Assembly (NCBI GenBank): GCA_963725065.1
Contig: CAVRXD010000037.1
Span: 9,075 to 73,074, forward strand
Direction: 5' to 3'
Length of the DNA: 64,000 bases
From: VAZQ01 sp963725065
GTDB taxonomy: Bacteria; Pseudomonadota; Alphaproteobacteria; Rhizobiales; Xanthobacteraceae
This document shows, one piece after another, positions 8,234-16,753 of the stretch (its first letter is position 1; every line of letters starts with the position of its first letter). The notes under the pieces are model-generated. The model did not search any database and was not told the DNA's origin. It worked only from the letters and a program-made list of their open reading frames with translations. A program made the position numbers and the translations under genes.

Positions 8234-10279
8234 TCACTGCGCCAGCACCACGTCGGTGATCAATGACGATTCGTCGAACGGCACCTGTTCGCCCTTGGTA
8301 GATTTGATCACGTCGACGCGCACCCGCTTCATGACCCCTCCGATCTCGAGGCCCGGCGTGGGGATATGCTTGAGCAAGGCGGTCGTGAACGGGCTGTTGC
8401 GGCCGTCGCCGTCGAGAGCCACGTGGCCCGGTTTGGTGGAGAACGCAGTGAGCGTGCCAACCGCGTTCTGAATGGGCGCGAGGCCCTTGGCTGGGCCGGA
8501 CCGCCCGAACGGGTTGTCACGGCATGCGTCAAGAAAGACCAGGTTGACGCGCTGCTCGGCCTCCATCTTCGAAAGCACCTGGGTGACGTTGATGCTGGCG
8601 GTCTTGACGGCGGCGGCGCGTTCGGGCCGAAGGTCTCCGCCTTCGACTCGTGCGTCGACCGGAATGAGCCAGTTGACGCCATCGACCTGGATGCCGTGGC
8701 CGGCGTAGAAGAAGAGCCCGGTGCCCGCCTTGTCGAGCTTGCGGGCGAATTCGGCTATCTTTTCGTCCATCCCGCGCTTGTCAAGATTACGCCCCTCGAT
8801 CACCTCGAAACCGAGCGTGCGCAGGACATTAGCGAAATCGCTGGCGTCGTTGACCGGATTCGCCAGACGGCCGCCGTACTTGTAATCGGCATTGCCGATG
8901 ACGAGTGCAACGCGGGTCTTCCGCACGGCCCCCGGTGCGGCCTTCTCCTGCTCCAGGCGGCGAATCGCCTTGATCGCATTCTGATTGCCAGGATCGAGCT
9001 GCAGCGTCGTGCGCCAATCGGCGAGTGCCCTGTCCCTCTCGCGTTTGTTCTCGTAACTGATCGCCCGGTTCCAATAGGGGAACGGATTTGCCGGATTGAG
9101 CCGGATCAATTCGTTGAGGTCCACGATCGCCCGGTCGAACTCCTTTTTTGCGTTATAGGCGCGACCACGATTGCTGAAATATGTCGAAGAGTTCGGGTCG
9201 AGGCGAATGGCTTCCGTCAGATCAGCGATGGCCTCGTCGTATTCGCGCTTGGCATGCTGAACGAGCGCGCGGTGATTGTAGGTCGGCGCCGCTTTTTCGC
9301 GCCCTAACGCGTCGTTCGCGTCGTTGAGGGCCTGATCGAGATCGCCTTTGCGAAAATAAGCGACGGCGCGGAACGAATAGGCCATGGCATAGGTCGGGTC
9401 GAGCCTGATCGCAGAATTGAATTCCGCAATCGCACGGTCGCTATCCTTCGTGTCGTTGAAGACCTCGCCACGGCCGACGGGAGGCCGCGGTGATTTCGGA
9501 TCCAACTCGGCCGCGCGATCGAAGGCGGCGAGCGCGCCATCGAAATTTCGCATCTCCTTCAGCACTAAGCCGCGCTGCGTGTAACCGTTGAGGTACTGCG
9601 GATCGATGCGGATGGCCGCATCTGCGTCGGCAAGCGCGCGATCGAGGTCGCGCTTGCGCACGAACACGCGGGACCGGTTGTAGTAAGGTGCGGTATATTT
9701 CGCATCGAGCTCGATTGCCTCGCTGAGATCGGCGATCGCCGCATCGAGGTGGCCGCGCTCATAGTGAATGATGCCGCGCGAGTTGTATGGGCTCGCATAT
9801 TTCGGGTTGACCTTGATCGCCTCGTCGAAGTCCGCAAGCGCGCGCGCCTGATCGTGCTTGGCGGCGAATGCACGGCCGCGATCAAGATACGCGCCCGCAA
9901 AGCGCGGGTTGATGGCGAGCGCTTGATCCTGCTCGGAGATGGCGCGATCGAATTCCTTGCGCTCGTAGTAGACCACGCCGCGGCAGCGATAGGCCGCCGC
10001 GAGCTTGGGATCGATCGCTATCGCGGCATTGCAGTCGTCGAGCGCCTTGTCGAGAGCGCGCGGGCGGCTGAAGGTGTATTGCTCCGCACGCGAGACGTGC
10101 AGGCGGGCAAGCTCGGCTCCGCTCCATTGCCGGCCGGCGATAGCGGTTTCGCAGGCGGCGAGCCGGCTCTCGCGGCCTGCCTTCGCGTCGTTGCACCGAT
10201 CGCGATCGTCGGCTGCAGCAGGCTTGACCAGCGAGGCTGCGAACAGAATTGGCAGCGCAAATAGCCAAGTGCGGCGCAT
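8234..10279 (-). CDS. secreted TPR protein with C-terminal caspase-like (peptidase C14) domain
   Basis: This 681-residue protein has a signal peptide (about residues 1-24, ending PAAAD). Some twelve TPR-like repeats of 34 residues follow (about 40-440; for example AIAIDPKLAAAYRCRGVVYY). The C-terminal peptidase C14 / orthocaspase domain starts RVALVIGNADYKYG. The catalytic pair is visible: His528 in FFYAGHG and Cys586 in FLDACRDNPFG. TPRs bind partner proteins and orthocaspases cut after Arg or Lys. Together they suggest a periplasmic regulated protease, with the target unknown. The gene is 21 nt upstream of the oxidoreductase on the same strand and may share its transcript. Confidence 0.88.
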   Translation of the reverse strand: MRRTWLFALPILFAASLVKPAAADDRDRCNDAKAGRESRLAACETAIAGRQWSGAELARLHVSRAEQYTFSRPRALDKALDDCNAAIAIDPKLAAAYRCRGVVYYERKEFDRAISEQDQALAINPRFAGAYLDRGRAFAAKHDQARALADFDEAIKVNPKYASPYNSRGIIHYERGHLDAAIADLSEAIELDAKYTAPYYNRSRVFVRKRDLDRALADADAAIRIDPQYLNGYTQRGLVLKEMRNFDGALAAFDRAAELDPKSPRPPVGRGEVFNDTKDSDRAIAEFNSAIRLDPTYAMAYSFRAVAYFRKGDLDQALNDANDALGREKAAPTYNHRALVQHAKREYDEAIADLTEAIRLDPNSSTYFSNRGRAYNAKKEFDRAIVDLNELIRLNPANPFPYWNRAISYENKRERDRALADWRTTLQLDPGNQNAIKAIRRLEQEKAAPGAVRKTRVALVIGNADYKYGGRLANPVNDASDFANVLRTLGFEVIEGRNLDKRGMDEKIAEFARKLDKAGTGLFFYAGHGIQVDGVNWLIPVDARVEGGDLRPERAAAVKTASINVTQVLSKMEAEQRVNLVFLDACRDNPFGRSGPAKGLAPIQNAVGTLTAFSTKPGHVALDGDGRNSPFTTALLKHIPTPGLEIGGVMKRVRVDVIKSTKGEQVPFDESSLITDVVLAQ

Positions 10280-10469
10280 CGTTCAGGTCCTTCCGGAGCG
10301 CTAGATCATAGAGTTGGCTTATTATTCCAAAACTCGCATCAGATCGCGCCGCGGAAACGGCGGCGAGCGCCCAGCCATGAGCGGGGGAGTTTAAAGAGGT
10401 TTGCGGTCCATGGGGAAGGTCTTAATTTACTGGAAGGCTGCATTCGGCGAAACCACGTGGAGGACGTTC

Positions 10470-10856
10470 ATGCTTGCACGGCTTGCGATCATTGGCGGGA
10501 TTCTGTTCATCGGCGCTACGTCGACGTACGCGCAACAAGCGGGAATCGAGCGCAAGATGCTACTTCAGAAAGAAGGGCCTCCCGGCTATCAGACGATCGT
10601 CAACGTCTTGGAGTTTGCGCCAGGTGCACGTGAGGTGAGGCACACCCATCCCGGTGCGCTATCGGGGTACGTCCTGGAAGGGACGTTGACTCTTGAGCAC
10701 GAAGGCCGCCCGACGACCGCCTATAAGGCGGGGGAGGCTTTCTATGTTGACCCCGGCAAGATTTACGTCGGCATGAATGACGGCGCTGCCCCACTGAAAT
10801 TTATTGCGACGCTCGTGGTTGAGAAGGACAAGCCGGCCAGCTCGCCGGCGCCATAA
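10470..10856 (+). CDS. secreted small cupin protein
   Basis: The 128-residue product has a signal peptide (MLARLAIIGGILFIGATSTYA) and one cupin barrel with VRHTHPGALSGYVLEG and EAFYVDPG. His-x-His and later residues could bind a metal. I chose the ATG at 10470 because GTGGAGGAC precedes it at the right distance; an ATG at 10401 would add a non-signal-like leader. It is divergent from the TPR-caspase gene. No enzymatic role can be assigned. Confidence 0.8.
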   Translation: MLARLAIIGGILFIGATSTYAQQAGIERKMLLQKEGPPGYQTIVNVLEFAPGAREVRHTHPGALSGYVLEGTLTLEHEGRPTTAYKAGEAFYVDPGKIYVGMNDGAAPLKFIATLVVEKDKPASSPAP

Positions 10857-10963
10857 CGTCCAGACGCCGTCGTTCGGTTGTCTCTGAAATTTGTCCGCAA
10901 CGGCGCCAAAGCCGTCGCTACCGCCACATGGGTTGGACCATTCCGTATACTGCACTCAACGCA

Positions 10964-11038
10964 GTGATCCGACAGGTTCATCACCAGGCCGATGTCGTGC
11001 TCGATCAGTAGCACCGTCACCTCGGCGGCGAGCAGCAT
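10964..11038 (-). pseudogene. remnant of a branched-chain amino acid ABC transporter ATPase (LivG-like)
   Basis: On the minus strand this stretch encodes VTVLLIEHDIGLVMNLSDH, a close match to the Walker B downstream / switch-His segment of LivG-type ATPases. There is no Walker A, signature motif or other flanking ATPase sequence, and the reading continues into unrelated residues. It is therefore a fragment of about 25 codons left by deletion. It suggests that a Liv-type importer once lay next to the SDR gene. Confidence 0.65.
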
Positions 11039-11056
11039 GTCGCAACGATCATCGTC

Positions 11057-11839
11057 TCATGCCGGCGATCCATCCGGCCGATCGAGATGTTCGGCGAATG
11101 CCGGGTGGCTGACATGCAGGTCCTGCCCGGCGAGCTCGGCCGGGCGCTCATCCGCGAGCCATGCGATGGCGTTTGCGGACCGCTCGGGCGGGTCGAGCTG
11201 CTCGCGCGGAATACGGCTGATCTCGTTGATGCCGGCGCGGCGGATGCGGACCTGCATCTCGGTATCGACCAGGCCCGGCTGCAGGCCGTAGGCAAACACG
11301 CCCTTGTCGCCGTATTCCTTGGCGATGCTGCGCGTGAACATGGCCAGGGCGGCCTTGCAGCCGCAATAGGCCGACCAGCCGTCGCGCGGCGTGTGGGCCG
11401 CGCCGGTCGACAGGTTCACCACGGCGCCACCCTCCCTGAGCAGCAGTGGCAATGCTTCCCGAACGACGTGATAGGCGCCGATGACATTGACCGCGTACGC
11501 GCGCGCCCATTCGGCCGGGTCGGTGTCAGCGATGAACCCCATCGGCTCGACGGTTCCGGCGTTGTTGATCACCGCGTCGAGGCGCCCCCACGCGTCCGCC
11601 GTCCGCGCCACCGCCGCGCGCACGCTGTCGTGGTCGGCGACGTCGCAGGTCTCGACGCGGCAGGCGACGCCACGCGCGCGGACTTTGTCGGCAATGCCGG
11701 CCGCGGCGCCGGGGTCACGCACGAACAGAGCGGGCGCGATGCCGCGCGCGGCCAGAGCCATCGCGGTGGCGGCGCCGATGCCGCGCGCTGCGCCGGTGAC
11801 GATCGCGGTGCGTCCACCGCCGCTGGGTCGAGTGCTCAA
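11057..11839 (-). CDS. short-chain dehydrogenase/reductase (SDR)
   Basis: This is a classical SDR of about 260 residues. The Rossmann motif TGAARGIG lies near the N-terminus, NNAG near residue 90, and the catalytic Tyr-x-x-x-Lys is present as YCGCK. It reduces or oxidises a carbonyl or alcohol with NAD(P)H. An in-frame ATG exists at 11968, but that leader does not look coding. A TTG at 11839 is preceded by GGAG at good spacing and gives the normal family N-terminus, so I prefer it. The C-terminal tail DLHVSHPAFAEHLDRP is unusual. The substrate is unknown. Confidence 0.82.
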   Translation of the reverse strand: MSTRPSGGGRTAIVTGAARGIGAATAMALAARGIAPALFVRDPGAAAGIADKVRARGVACRVETCDVADHDSVRAAVARTADAWGRLDAVINNAGTVEPMGFIADTDPAEWARAYAVNVIGAYHVVREALPLLLREGGAVVNLSTGAAHTPRDGWSAYCGCKAALAMFTRSIAKEYGDKGVFAYGLQPGLVDTEMQVRIRRAGINEISRIPREQLDPPERSANAIAWLADERPAELAGQDLHVSHPAFAEHLDRPDGSPA

Positions 11840-12480
11840 GAGCGTTGATCTCCGAGAACGATGATGGGCCGCGGATAGTGCTCGGATGTCCGGGGTCGAG
11901 ACAAGCAGGCCCGATGAGTGAATCCGCATCCGCTCGAAGCGCATGGGGGCCAAGGATGCCTTGAGCACATGATACGCCTACATCACGAATTTTCACTTGA
12001 CTACGTAACGCATCTATACTATATTGATTTGCATCTTCGCTCAGGAGGGGCGTCTCCGGAGACGGTTCCCAAGACGGAGCGAGGAGTGGCGTCCCCGGGC
12101 TGCGGGCGAACCGTATCCGCGGGAGGCCGGGACCCCGACCGACAGGCCGTTAAGGCCTGACGCGGGCAGTCGCTACGGCGCCGGTGTCCACTGCCGGAGC
12201 CGGCAGCGTGGGTCCCGACCGAAAATCGCCACGGTGGAGCGCCGAGAGGGGGTCCCGGTCATACCGGGACCGTCCGCGCCTCGCAGCGCGGACGTCGCGC
12301 CTCGCAAGCGCGACAATGGAAGACGAGTGCGCCTGTCGGCGCTCCATCCACCCCTCGTTCGGGGTCGATGCGAACAAAATAGATGCGACGCGGCGCCGGA
12401 CGGCGCCGCGGGAAGGATAGCCGCTGCTTGAAGAAAGAGAGGGCTGCGTGATTGTTTGAGATCGAGAGTTGCCGATCCCA
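11840..12480. other. non-coding intergenic stretch rich in hairpins
   Basis: I see no gene in this gap. The first 200 bases are relatively AT-rich and hold the upstream region of the SDR gene. From about 12036 the sequence becomes very GC-rich and folds repeatedly: GGCCGTTAAGGCC near 12147, the triple hairpin at 12251-12314, and GGCGCCGGACGGCGCC near 12393. Short ORFs across it have no recognisable product. It may be a decayed dispersed repeat or a structured RNA. Confidence 0.5.
12251..12314. repeat. three back-to-back hairpins
   Basis: Three perfect stem-loops abut without spacers: 12251-12271 (9-bp stem, 3-nt loop), 12272-12293 (8-bp stem, loop CTCGCA) and 12294-12314 (7-bp stem, loop CTCGCAA). 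The near-identical loops in the last two suggest duplication or a selected RNA fold. No run of T follows, so this is not a standard terminator. Confidence 0.75.
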
Positions 12481-12585
12481 CCTCATCCTGAGGAGGCGGC
12501 GTAGCCGCCCTCTCGATGGGCGGCCCCCGACCGGGCCTCATGCCTCGAGACGCTCGCTGCGCTCGCTCCTCGGCACGAGGAGGAG
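12481..12585. repeat. dispersed palindromic repeat of the CCTCATCCTGAGGAG type
   Basis: The stretch starts CCTCATCCTGAGGAGGCGGC and ends with CTCGGCACGAGGAGG. In between are GGGCCTCATGCCTCGAGACGC and the hairpin GCTCGCTGCGCTCGC. I recall this style of imperfect palindrome as an abundant intergenic repeat in Bradyrhizobiaceae genomes. It lies just downstream of the amidohydrolase stop and could serve as a transcript end. Confidence 0.65.
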
Positions 12586-12607
12586 AGCGCACGCGCCCGC
12601 GCGCGAG

Positions 12608-13489
12608 TCAGGACGCCGCGCGCCGGTCGTACAGGCGGCGCGGGTTGTCGACCATCAGCTTGCGGAGCAATTCATCGGTCGGCGCCATCTCGGCGACGAG
12701 GTCGACCAGTTGGCCTTCGTCCGGAACCGGCCCCTTGTGATGCGGGTGCGGCCAGTCGGTGCCCCACACCACGCGGTCGGGGAATTCGGTCACCAGCTTT
12801 CGCGCGAACGGCACCGCATCGGCGTAAGGCGGACCGGTGCGGCTGATGCGATCGCAGCCGCTGACCTTCACCCAGAACTTGTCGTTCTGCATGAGGCGTA
12901 GCAAATGTTGAAACGGCTCCTGCTCCAGTCCGAGGCCGGCGTCGACGCGGCCGATGTGATCGATGACGACCGGCACCGGCGAGCGCGCGAGCGCGTCCGC
13001 CATATCGGCGATGAAAGCGCCATCCATATGAACCTGCAGATGCCAGCCGATGTTAGCCAGGCGCGGCGTGAGCGCCATCACCTCGTCGAGCGTGGCGGCC
13101 TGATGCAGATGCCGCATGAAATTGAAGCGCACGCCATGAAAGCCGCGACCGTCGAGGCGACGCAGCTCGGCATCGCTCACCGTGGTCGGCAACAGCGCCA
13201 CGCCGAGATAGCTACCGCCTTTGGCCGCCAGCGCGTCCTCGGTCACACGGTTGTCCATGCCGTGCGTCGCCGTCTGCACGATCACGCAACGCTCGATACC
13301 GAGCATTGCGTGCAGCGCGAACAGCGTCTCCTTCGGTGCGTCGGCCGGATTGATCGTCGTGGTCGCCGCGAACGGATACTTGTCCGTCGGGCCCAGCACA
13401 TGGCAGTGGGTGTCCCATGAGCCGGGCGGCAACTGCAGCTTCGGCGTGCTCGGATGCGGATGGAAGGTGGGAAGGCGCTCGGACGCCAT
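12608..13489 (-). CDS. amidohydrolase family 2 protein, LigI-like (2-pyrone-4,6-dicarboxylate hydrolase type)
   Basis: The 293 residues form a TIM-barrel metal-dependent hydrolase. Visible motifs are DTHCHVLGP (metal-binding His-x-His near residue 26), VIVQTATHGMDN, GVRFNF, VVIDHIGR and the late WGTDWPHPH with the catalytic Asp. These fit the branch containing LigI, which opens lactone rings during aromatic breakdown; other lactonases of the same branch remain possible. Its ATG overlaps the stop of the preceding ABC binding-protein gene (ATGA), so the two are translationally coupled and the imported compound is probably its substrate or a precursor. Confidence 0.85.
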   Translation of the reverse strand: MASERLPTFHPHPSTPKLQLPPGSWDTHCHVLGPTDKYPFAATTTINPADAPKETLFALHAMLGIERCVIVQTATHGMDNRVTEDALAAKGGSYLGVALLPTTVSDAELRRLDGRGFHGVRFNFMRHLHQAATLDEVMALTPRLANIGWHLQVHMDGAFIADMADALARSPVPVVIDHIGRVDAGLGLEQEPFQHLLRLMQNDKFWVKVSGCDRISRTGPPYADAVPFARKLVTEFPDRVVWGTDWPHPHHKGPVPDEGQLVDLVAEMAPTDELLRKLMVDNPRRLYDRRAAS

Positions 13490-14532
13490 CAGTCGCCCTG
13501 CTGATTATGGGCGGTCTCCCAGAACAGCTCCTTCCAGCCGCCGAGCTTCGCCTTCATGGTGCCGGTCCGGTTGAGGAAATCCGCGAAGAAGGCGATGCGG
13601 CGCGGCTGCGCGGTGAACTCGAAGCCGGGGTCGTTGAGCTGCGCCACCAGGTCGTCGATGCTGTCGGGCGCCTTCTGCGCCTCCTTCCACAGCACGGCGG
13701 CGGCGCGCTTGTCGGCACTGGCGGCTTTGATCGATTCCTCGAGCGCGTTGGCCACGGCCTTGAACAGCGTGGGGTTCTTGTCCTTGGTCGGCTTGGTCGC
13801 CAGCAGCGTGATCTGCGTCAGCGGTCCGCCGAAGACCTTGCGGCTATCGGTGATGATGTGCGCGCCCGGCAGCTTCAGGCCGCGGTCGGTGAAGGGCTGC
13901 ACGGCGATATGCGCGGTGATGGACGCCTTGCCGTAGCCGGCCGAGAGCGCGGTGACGGCATCCGGATGGCCGAGCGCGACGGTCAGATGGTCGAGGCGAT
14001 GGGGATCCTTCCACAGTTCGTCCGCCGCCATCTGGAGCATCATGGCGTTGAACGACAGCCGCACCGTCGGCACGGCGATGCGGTCAGTCTCCTTGAAGTC
14101 AGCAATCGTCTTGACGTTCGGATTGATGGTGTAGAGCGTCATGGCGCCGTTCGAGACGGTTCCGACCGCCTTGACCTCGTTGGCCGAGCCGCGGGTCCGT
14201 TCCCACAGCGTCAGCAGCGACGGCAGCGCCGCGGTGCCGTAGTCGGCCGCGCCCGACAGGATGGCATCCAGAACCGGGCCGGGCCCGCTCAGCGCGGTCG
14301 CGCTCGCTTCGATCTTTCCAAGGCCGAGCTTGTCCGCCTCTTTCTGCAGGATGCCGCCGTTGACCATGACATCGACCGGGAGATAGAGCAGCCCGCGCTG
14401 CTGCGCGAAGGTCACCTTGAGCGGCGCCTGCGCGCGAAGGGCGGTCGGGGCCGCCATGAGGCCGATGCCTCCCGCCACCGTCGCGACAGCCTGCCGCCGG
14501 CTTACCAGCCCGAACCTCTTCATCCCTGGCAT
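13489..14532 (-). CDS. ABC transporter substrate-binding protein (NMT1/SsuA-like)
   Basis: This is a 347-residue periplasmic binding protein of the NMT1/TauA/SsuA class. It starts MPGMKRFG with a twin-arginine-like leader (SRRQAVATVAGGIGLM) and cleavage near ALRAQA. GGGAG lies 8 nt before the ATG at 14532, which rules out the longer frame from 14703. A paralogue is encoded at 15667; they share the order YLPVDVMV or YLQFNVME, DAILSGAADYGTAALPSLL or the equivalent, and MMLQMAA. It is divergent from the TauD-like gene and coupled to the amidohydrolase. Confidence 0.86.
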   Translation of the reverse strand: MPGMKRFGLVSRRQAVATVAGGIGLMAAPTALRAQAPLKVTFAQQRGLLYLPVDVMVNGGILQKEADKLGLGKIEASATALSGPGPVLDAILSGAADYGTAALPSLLTLWERTRGSANEVKAVGTVSNGAMTLYTINPNVKTIADFKETDRIAVPTVRLSFNAMMLQMAADELWKDPHRLDHLTVALGHPDAVTALSAGYGKASITAHIAVQPFTDRGLKLPGAHIITDSRKVFGGPLTQITLLATKPTKDKNPTLFKAVANALEESIKAASADKRAAAVLWKEAQKAPDSIDDLVAQLNDPGFEFTAQPRRIAFFADFLNRTGTMKAKLGGWKELFWETAHNQQGD

Positions 14533-14748
14533 CGTTTCGTCTCCCGCTCTGTCAGCTTCTTGGTGGAACGCCGCCGTGGCGTCGATCCGTTCCATGATAG
14601 GCCCGGTCGAGCGCGTCAACAAACGATCCGGATAGCGCCGCCGCGGCGGTGCGCCGCACCATGCAAATGCGCGGTTGGCGCGGACCGGCGCGTGCTTCCG
14701 CAACGCCCGCGGCGGGTGCTACCATCGTGGGCAACGGAGGGTCCAAGC

Positions 14749-15636
14749 GTGAGCGTGGGCATGAAGATTCATCCCGGCAAGGCATTGGGCGCGCGGATCG
14801 AGGGCGTGGACCTTGCCCAGCCCGTCTCCGACCAAGCGTTCAAACAGATCCTGCGTGCGCTCGGCGAGCATGGCGTGCTCTGCTTCCCCGGCCAACGGCT
14901 CGAGACCGCGCAGTTCGCCCGCTTCGGGCGCATGTTCGGCGACCTGGAGATCAACGTCGCCAATCAATTCCACGAACCCGGATTTCCGGAAGTGATGGTG
15001 CTGTCCAACATGACGGCCGAGGGCAAGCCCGTCGGTCTCGGAGATGCCGGACAGGGCTGGCATACCGACATGTCCTACAGTCGCGAGATCGCGCTCGCCA
15101 ACGTCCTCCATGCCCTCAAGGTGCCGAGGCGTAACGGCGTGCCGCTGGGAGACACCCAGTTTCGCAACATGCACGCGGCCTACGAGGACCTTCCGGCCGA
15201 CATCAAGACGCGGCTCAAAGGGCGCACGGCCACGCACGACTTCGCCAAATTCTGGGACATGATGCGGGCGCGGCCCGGCTCGCTGCGCGCGGCCCTCACG
15301 CCGGAGCAGCGCGCCAAGAAGCCGCCGGTGTCGCAGCCGATCTTTCGCACCCACCCGATCACCGGCCGCACCATTCTCTACTGCAACCCGGGCTATGCCA
15401 TCCGCATCGACGGGCTGCCGGAAGCCGAAAGCGACCAGCTGTTGCATTATCTGTTCAAGCACCAGGAGCAGGAGAAATATTTCCACGCGCACAAATGGGC
15501 CGAGGGGGACGTGCTGATGTGGGACAACATCGGCACCGTGCACAACGCCGTGCCCGACTATGGGCCGAATGAGCCGCGTTACATGCGTCGGGTGCAGGTC
15601 ATGGCGACCAAGGATTACGCCCGTCTCGCCGCCTGA
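14749..15636 (+). CDS. TauD/TfdA-family Fe(II)/2-oxoglutarate dioxygenase
   Basis: The 295-residue enzyme starts at a GTG (14749) with GGAGGG 8 nt upstream; ATG 14761 is the alternative. The iron-binding facial triad is visible: His105 and Asp107 in GWHTDMSY and the distal His265 in GTVHNAV. The 2-oxoglutarate-binding Arg follows in RYMRRVQV. Family members hydroxylate and so cleave sulfonates, aryloxy acids and similar compounds. It leads a plus-strand operon encoding an ABC importer of the taurine/sulfonate type, so an imported small acid is its likely substrate. Confidence 0.9.
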   Translation: MSVGMKIHPGKALGARIEGVDLAQPVSDQAFKQILRALGEHGVLCFPGQRLETAQFARFGRMFGDLEINVANQFHEPGFPEVMVLSNMTAEGKPVGLGDAGQGWHTDMSYSREIALANVLHALKVPRRNGVPLGDTQFRNMHAAYEDLPADIKTRLKGRTATHDFAKFWDMMRARPGSLRAALTPEQRAKKPPVSQPIFRTHPITGRTILYCNPGYAIRIDGLPEAESDQLLHYLFKHQEQEKYFHAHKWAEGDVLMWDNIGTVHNAVPDYGPNEPRYMRRVQVMATKDYARLAA

Positions 15637-15666
15637 GCGGGCCAAAAGAATGAAGGGAGGAATGCG

Positions 15667-16698
15667 GTGCGCATAGCTCGAGCGCGAGCCACTCGGCGGC
15701 CGGCGGTTTCGATACTGGCCGGGATGGTGCTGACGATTTTTGCCGCGTCGGCGGCCGCCCAGGTGCCTGAGATACGCTTCGCGCGCCAGTTCTCGATGGG
15801 CTACCTGCAGTTCAACGTCATGGAAAGGCACCGCCTGCTCGAAAAACACGCCAAGGCGGCCGGGATTCCCGAGGTGAAGGTCGTGTGGGCGACCTTCAAC
15901 AGCCCGGCGGCAATGAACGACGCGCTGCTGTCCGGATCCATCGATATCGTCTCGGGCGGGGTGCCGGGCCTGCTGACGATCTGGGCGCGCACGCACGGCA
16001 CCGCGAACGCGGTGAAGGGCATGGCCGCATTCTCGTCGCAGCCGTTCCTGCTCAACACCCGCAATCCCAACGTCAAAAGCATCACGGACTTCACCGACAA
16101 GGACAGGATTGCGCTCCCGACGGTCAAGATTTCAGTGCAGGCAATGATGCTGCAGATGGCCGCGGCCAAGCAGTGGGGACAGAGCAATTTCGCCAGGCTC
16201 GATCCGCTCACGGTGGGCATGTCGCCGCCGGACGCGACGATCGCGCTGTTGAGCGATTCCACCGAGATCACCAGTGTCTTCAGCGTGCCGCCGTTCCAGT
16301 ACCAGCAGCTCGAGAAGCCCGGCATTCGTACCGTGCTGAATTCCACCGAAGTGTTCGGCGGAACGCACACCTTTACCGTGGCGTGGACCTCGACCCAGTT
16401 CCGCGACAAGAACCCGGCGCTGTACAAGGCGCTGGTCGCCGCCTTCCAGGAAGCGACCGAGATGCTCAACCAGGACGTCAAACCGGCCGCGCAGTACTGG
16501 ATCGACGACGTCAAGTCGAAACTGACCGTGGAGAGGGTCGCCGAGATCGCCTCCGGCAAGGAGGTGAAATGGACAATGGTTCCGGAGGGCACGCTGAAAT
16601 ACGCCGAGTTCATGCATGCGGTCGGCTCGATCAAGATCAAGCCGGCGACCTGGAAGGACTTGTTCTTCCCCGAGGTGTACGCACTGCCCGGCAGCTGA
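15667..16698 (+). CDS. ABC transporter substrate-binding protein (NMT1/SsuA-like), second copy
   Basis: This 343-residue protein starts at GTG 15667 behind AGGGAGGAA. It has a signal peptide ending SAAAQV and the same fold and motif order as the protein at 13489-14532, including DALLSGSIDIVSGGVPGLL, TRNPNVKSITDF and MMLQMAAAKQW. It should capture the substrate for the ATPase and permease that follow. Two diverged binding proteins on either side of one promoter region suggest a shared importer with two ligands, or two related ligands. Confidence 0.88.
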   Translation: MRIARARATRRPAVSILAGMVLTIFAASAAAQVPEIRFARQFSMGYLQFNVMERHRLLEKHAKAAGIPEVKVVWATFNSPAAMNDALLSGSIDIVSGGVPGLLTIWARTHGTANAVKGMAAFSSQPFLLNTRNPNVKSITDFTDKDRIALPTVKISVQAMMLQMAAAKQWGQSNFARLDPLTVGMSPPDATIALLSDSTEITSVFSVPPFQYQQLEKPGIRTVLNSTEVFGGTHTFTVAWTSTQFRDKNPALYKALVAAFQEATEMLNQDVKPAAQYWIDDVKSKLTVERVAEIASGKEVKWTMVPEGTLKYAEFMHAVGSIKIKPATWKDLFFPEVYALPGS

Positions 16699-16753
16699 CG
16701 ATGTGCAGCGCAAGCGCCGCGAAGGCAGCGATACCGGAAGGGCCGCCCCTGCG

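Noticed and set aside
12036..12480. Short protein genes in the hairpin-rich gap
   Set aside because: The frames are Arg/Pro-rich on all strands, lack ribosome-binding sites and cross the hairpins.
13417..14748. A 440-residue N-terminal extension of the TauD-like protein
   Set aside because: It is antisense to the binding-protein gene. A GTG at 14749 with GGAGGG gives the normal family start.
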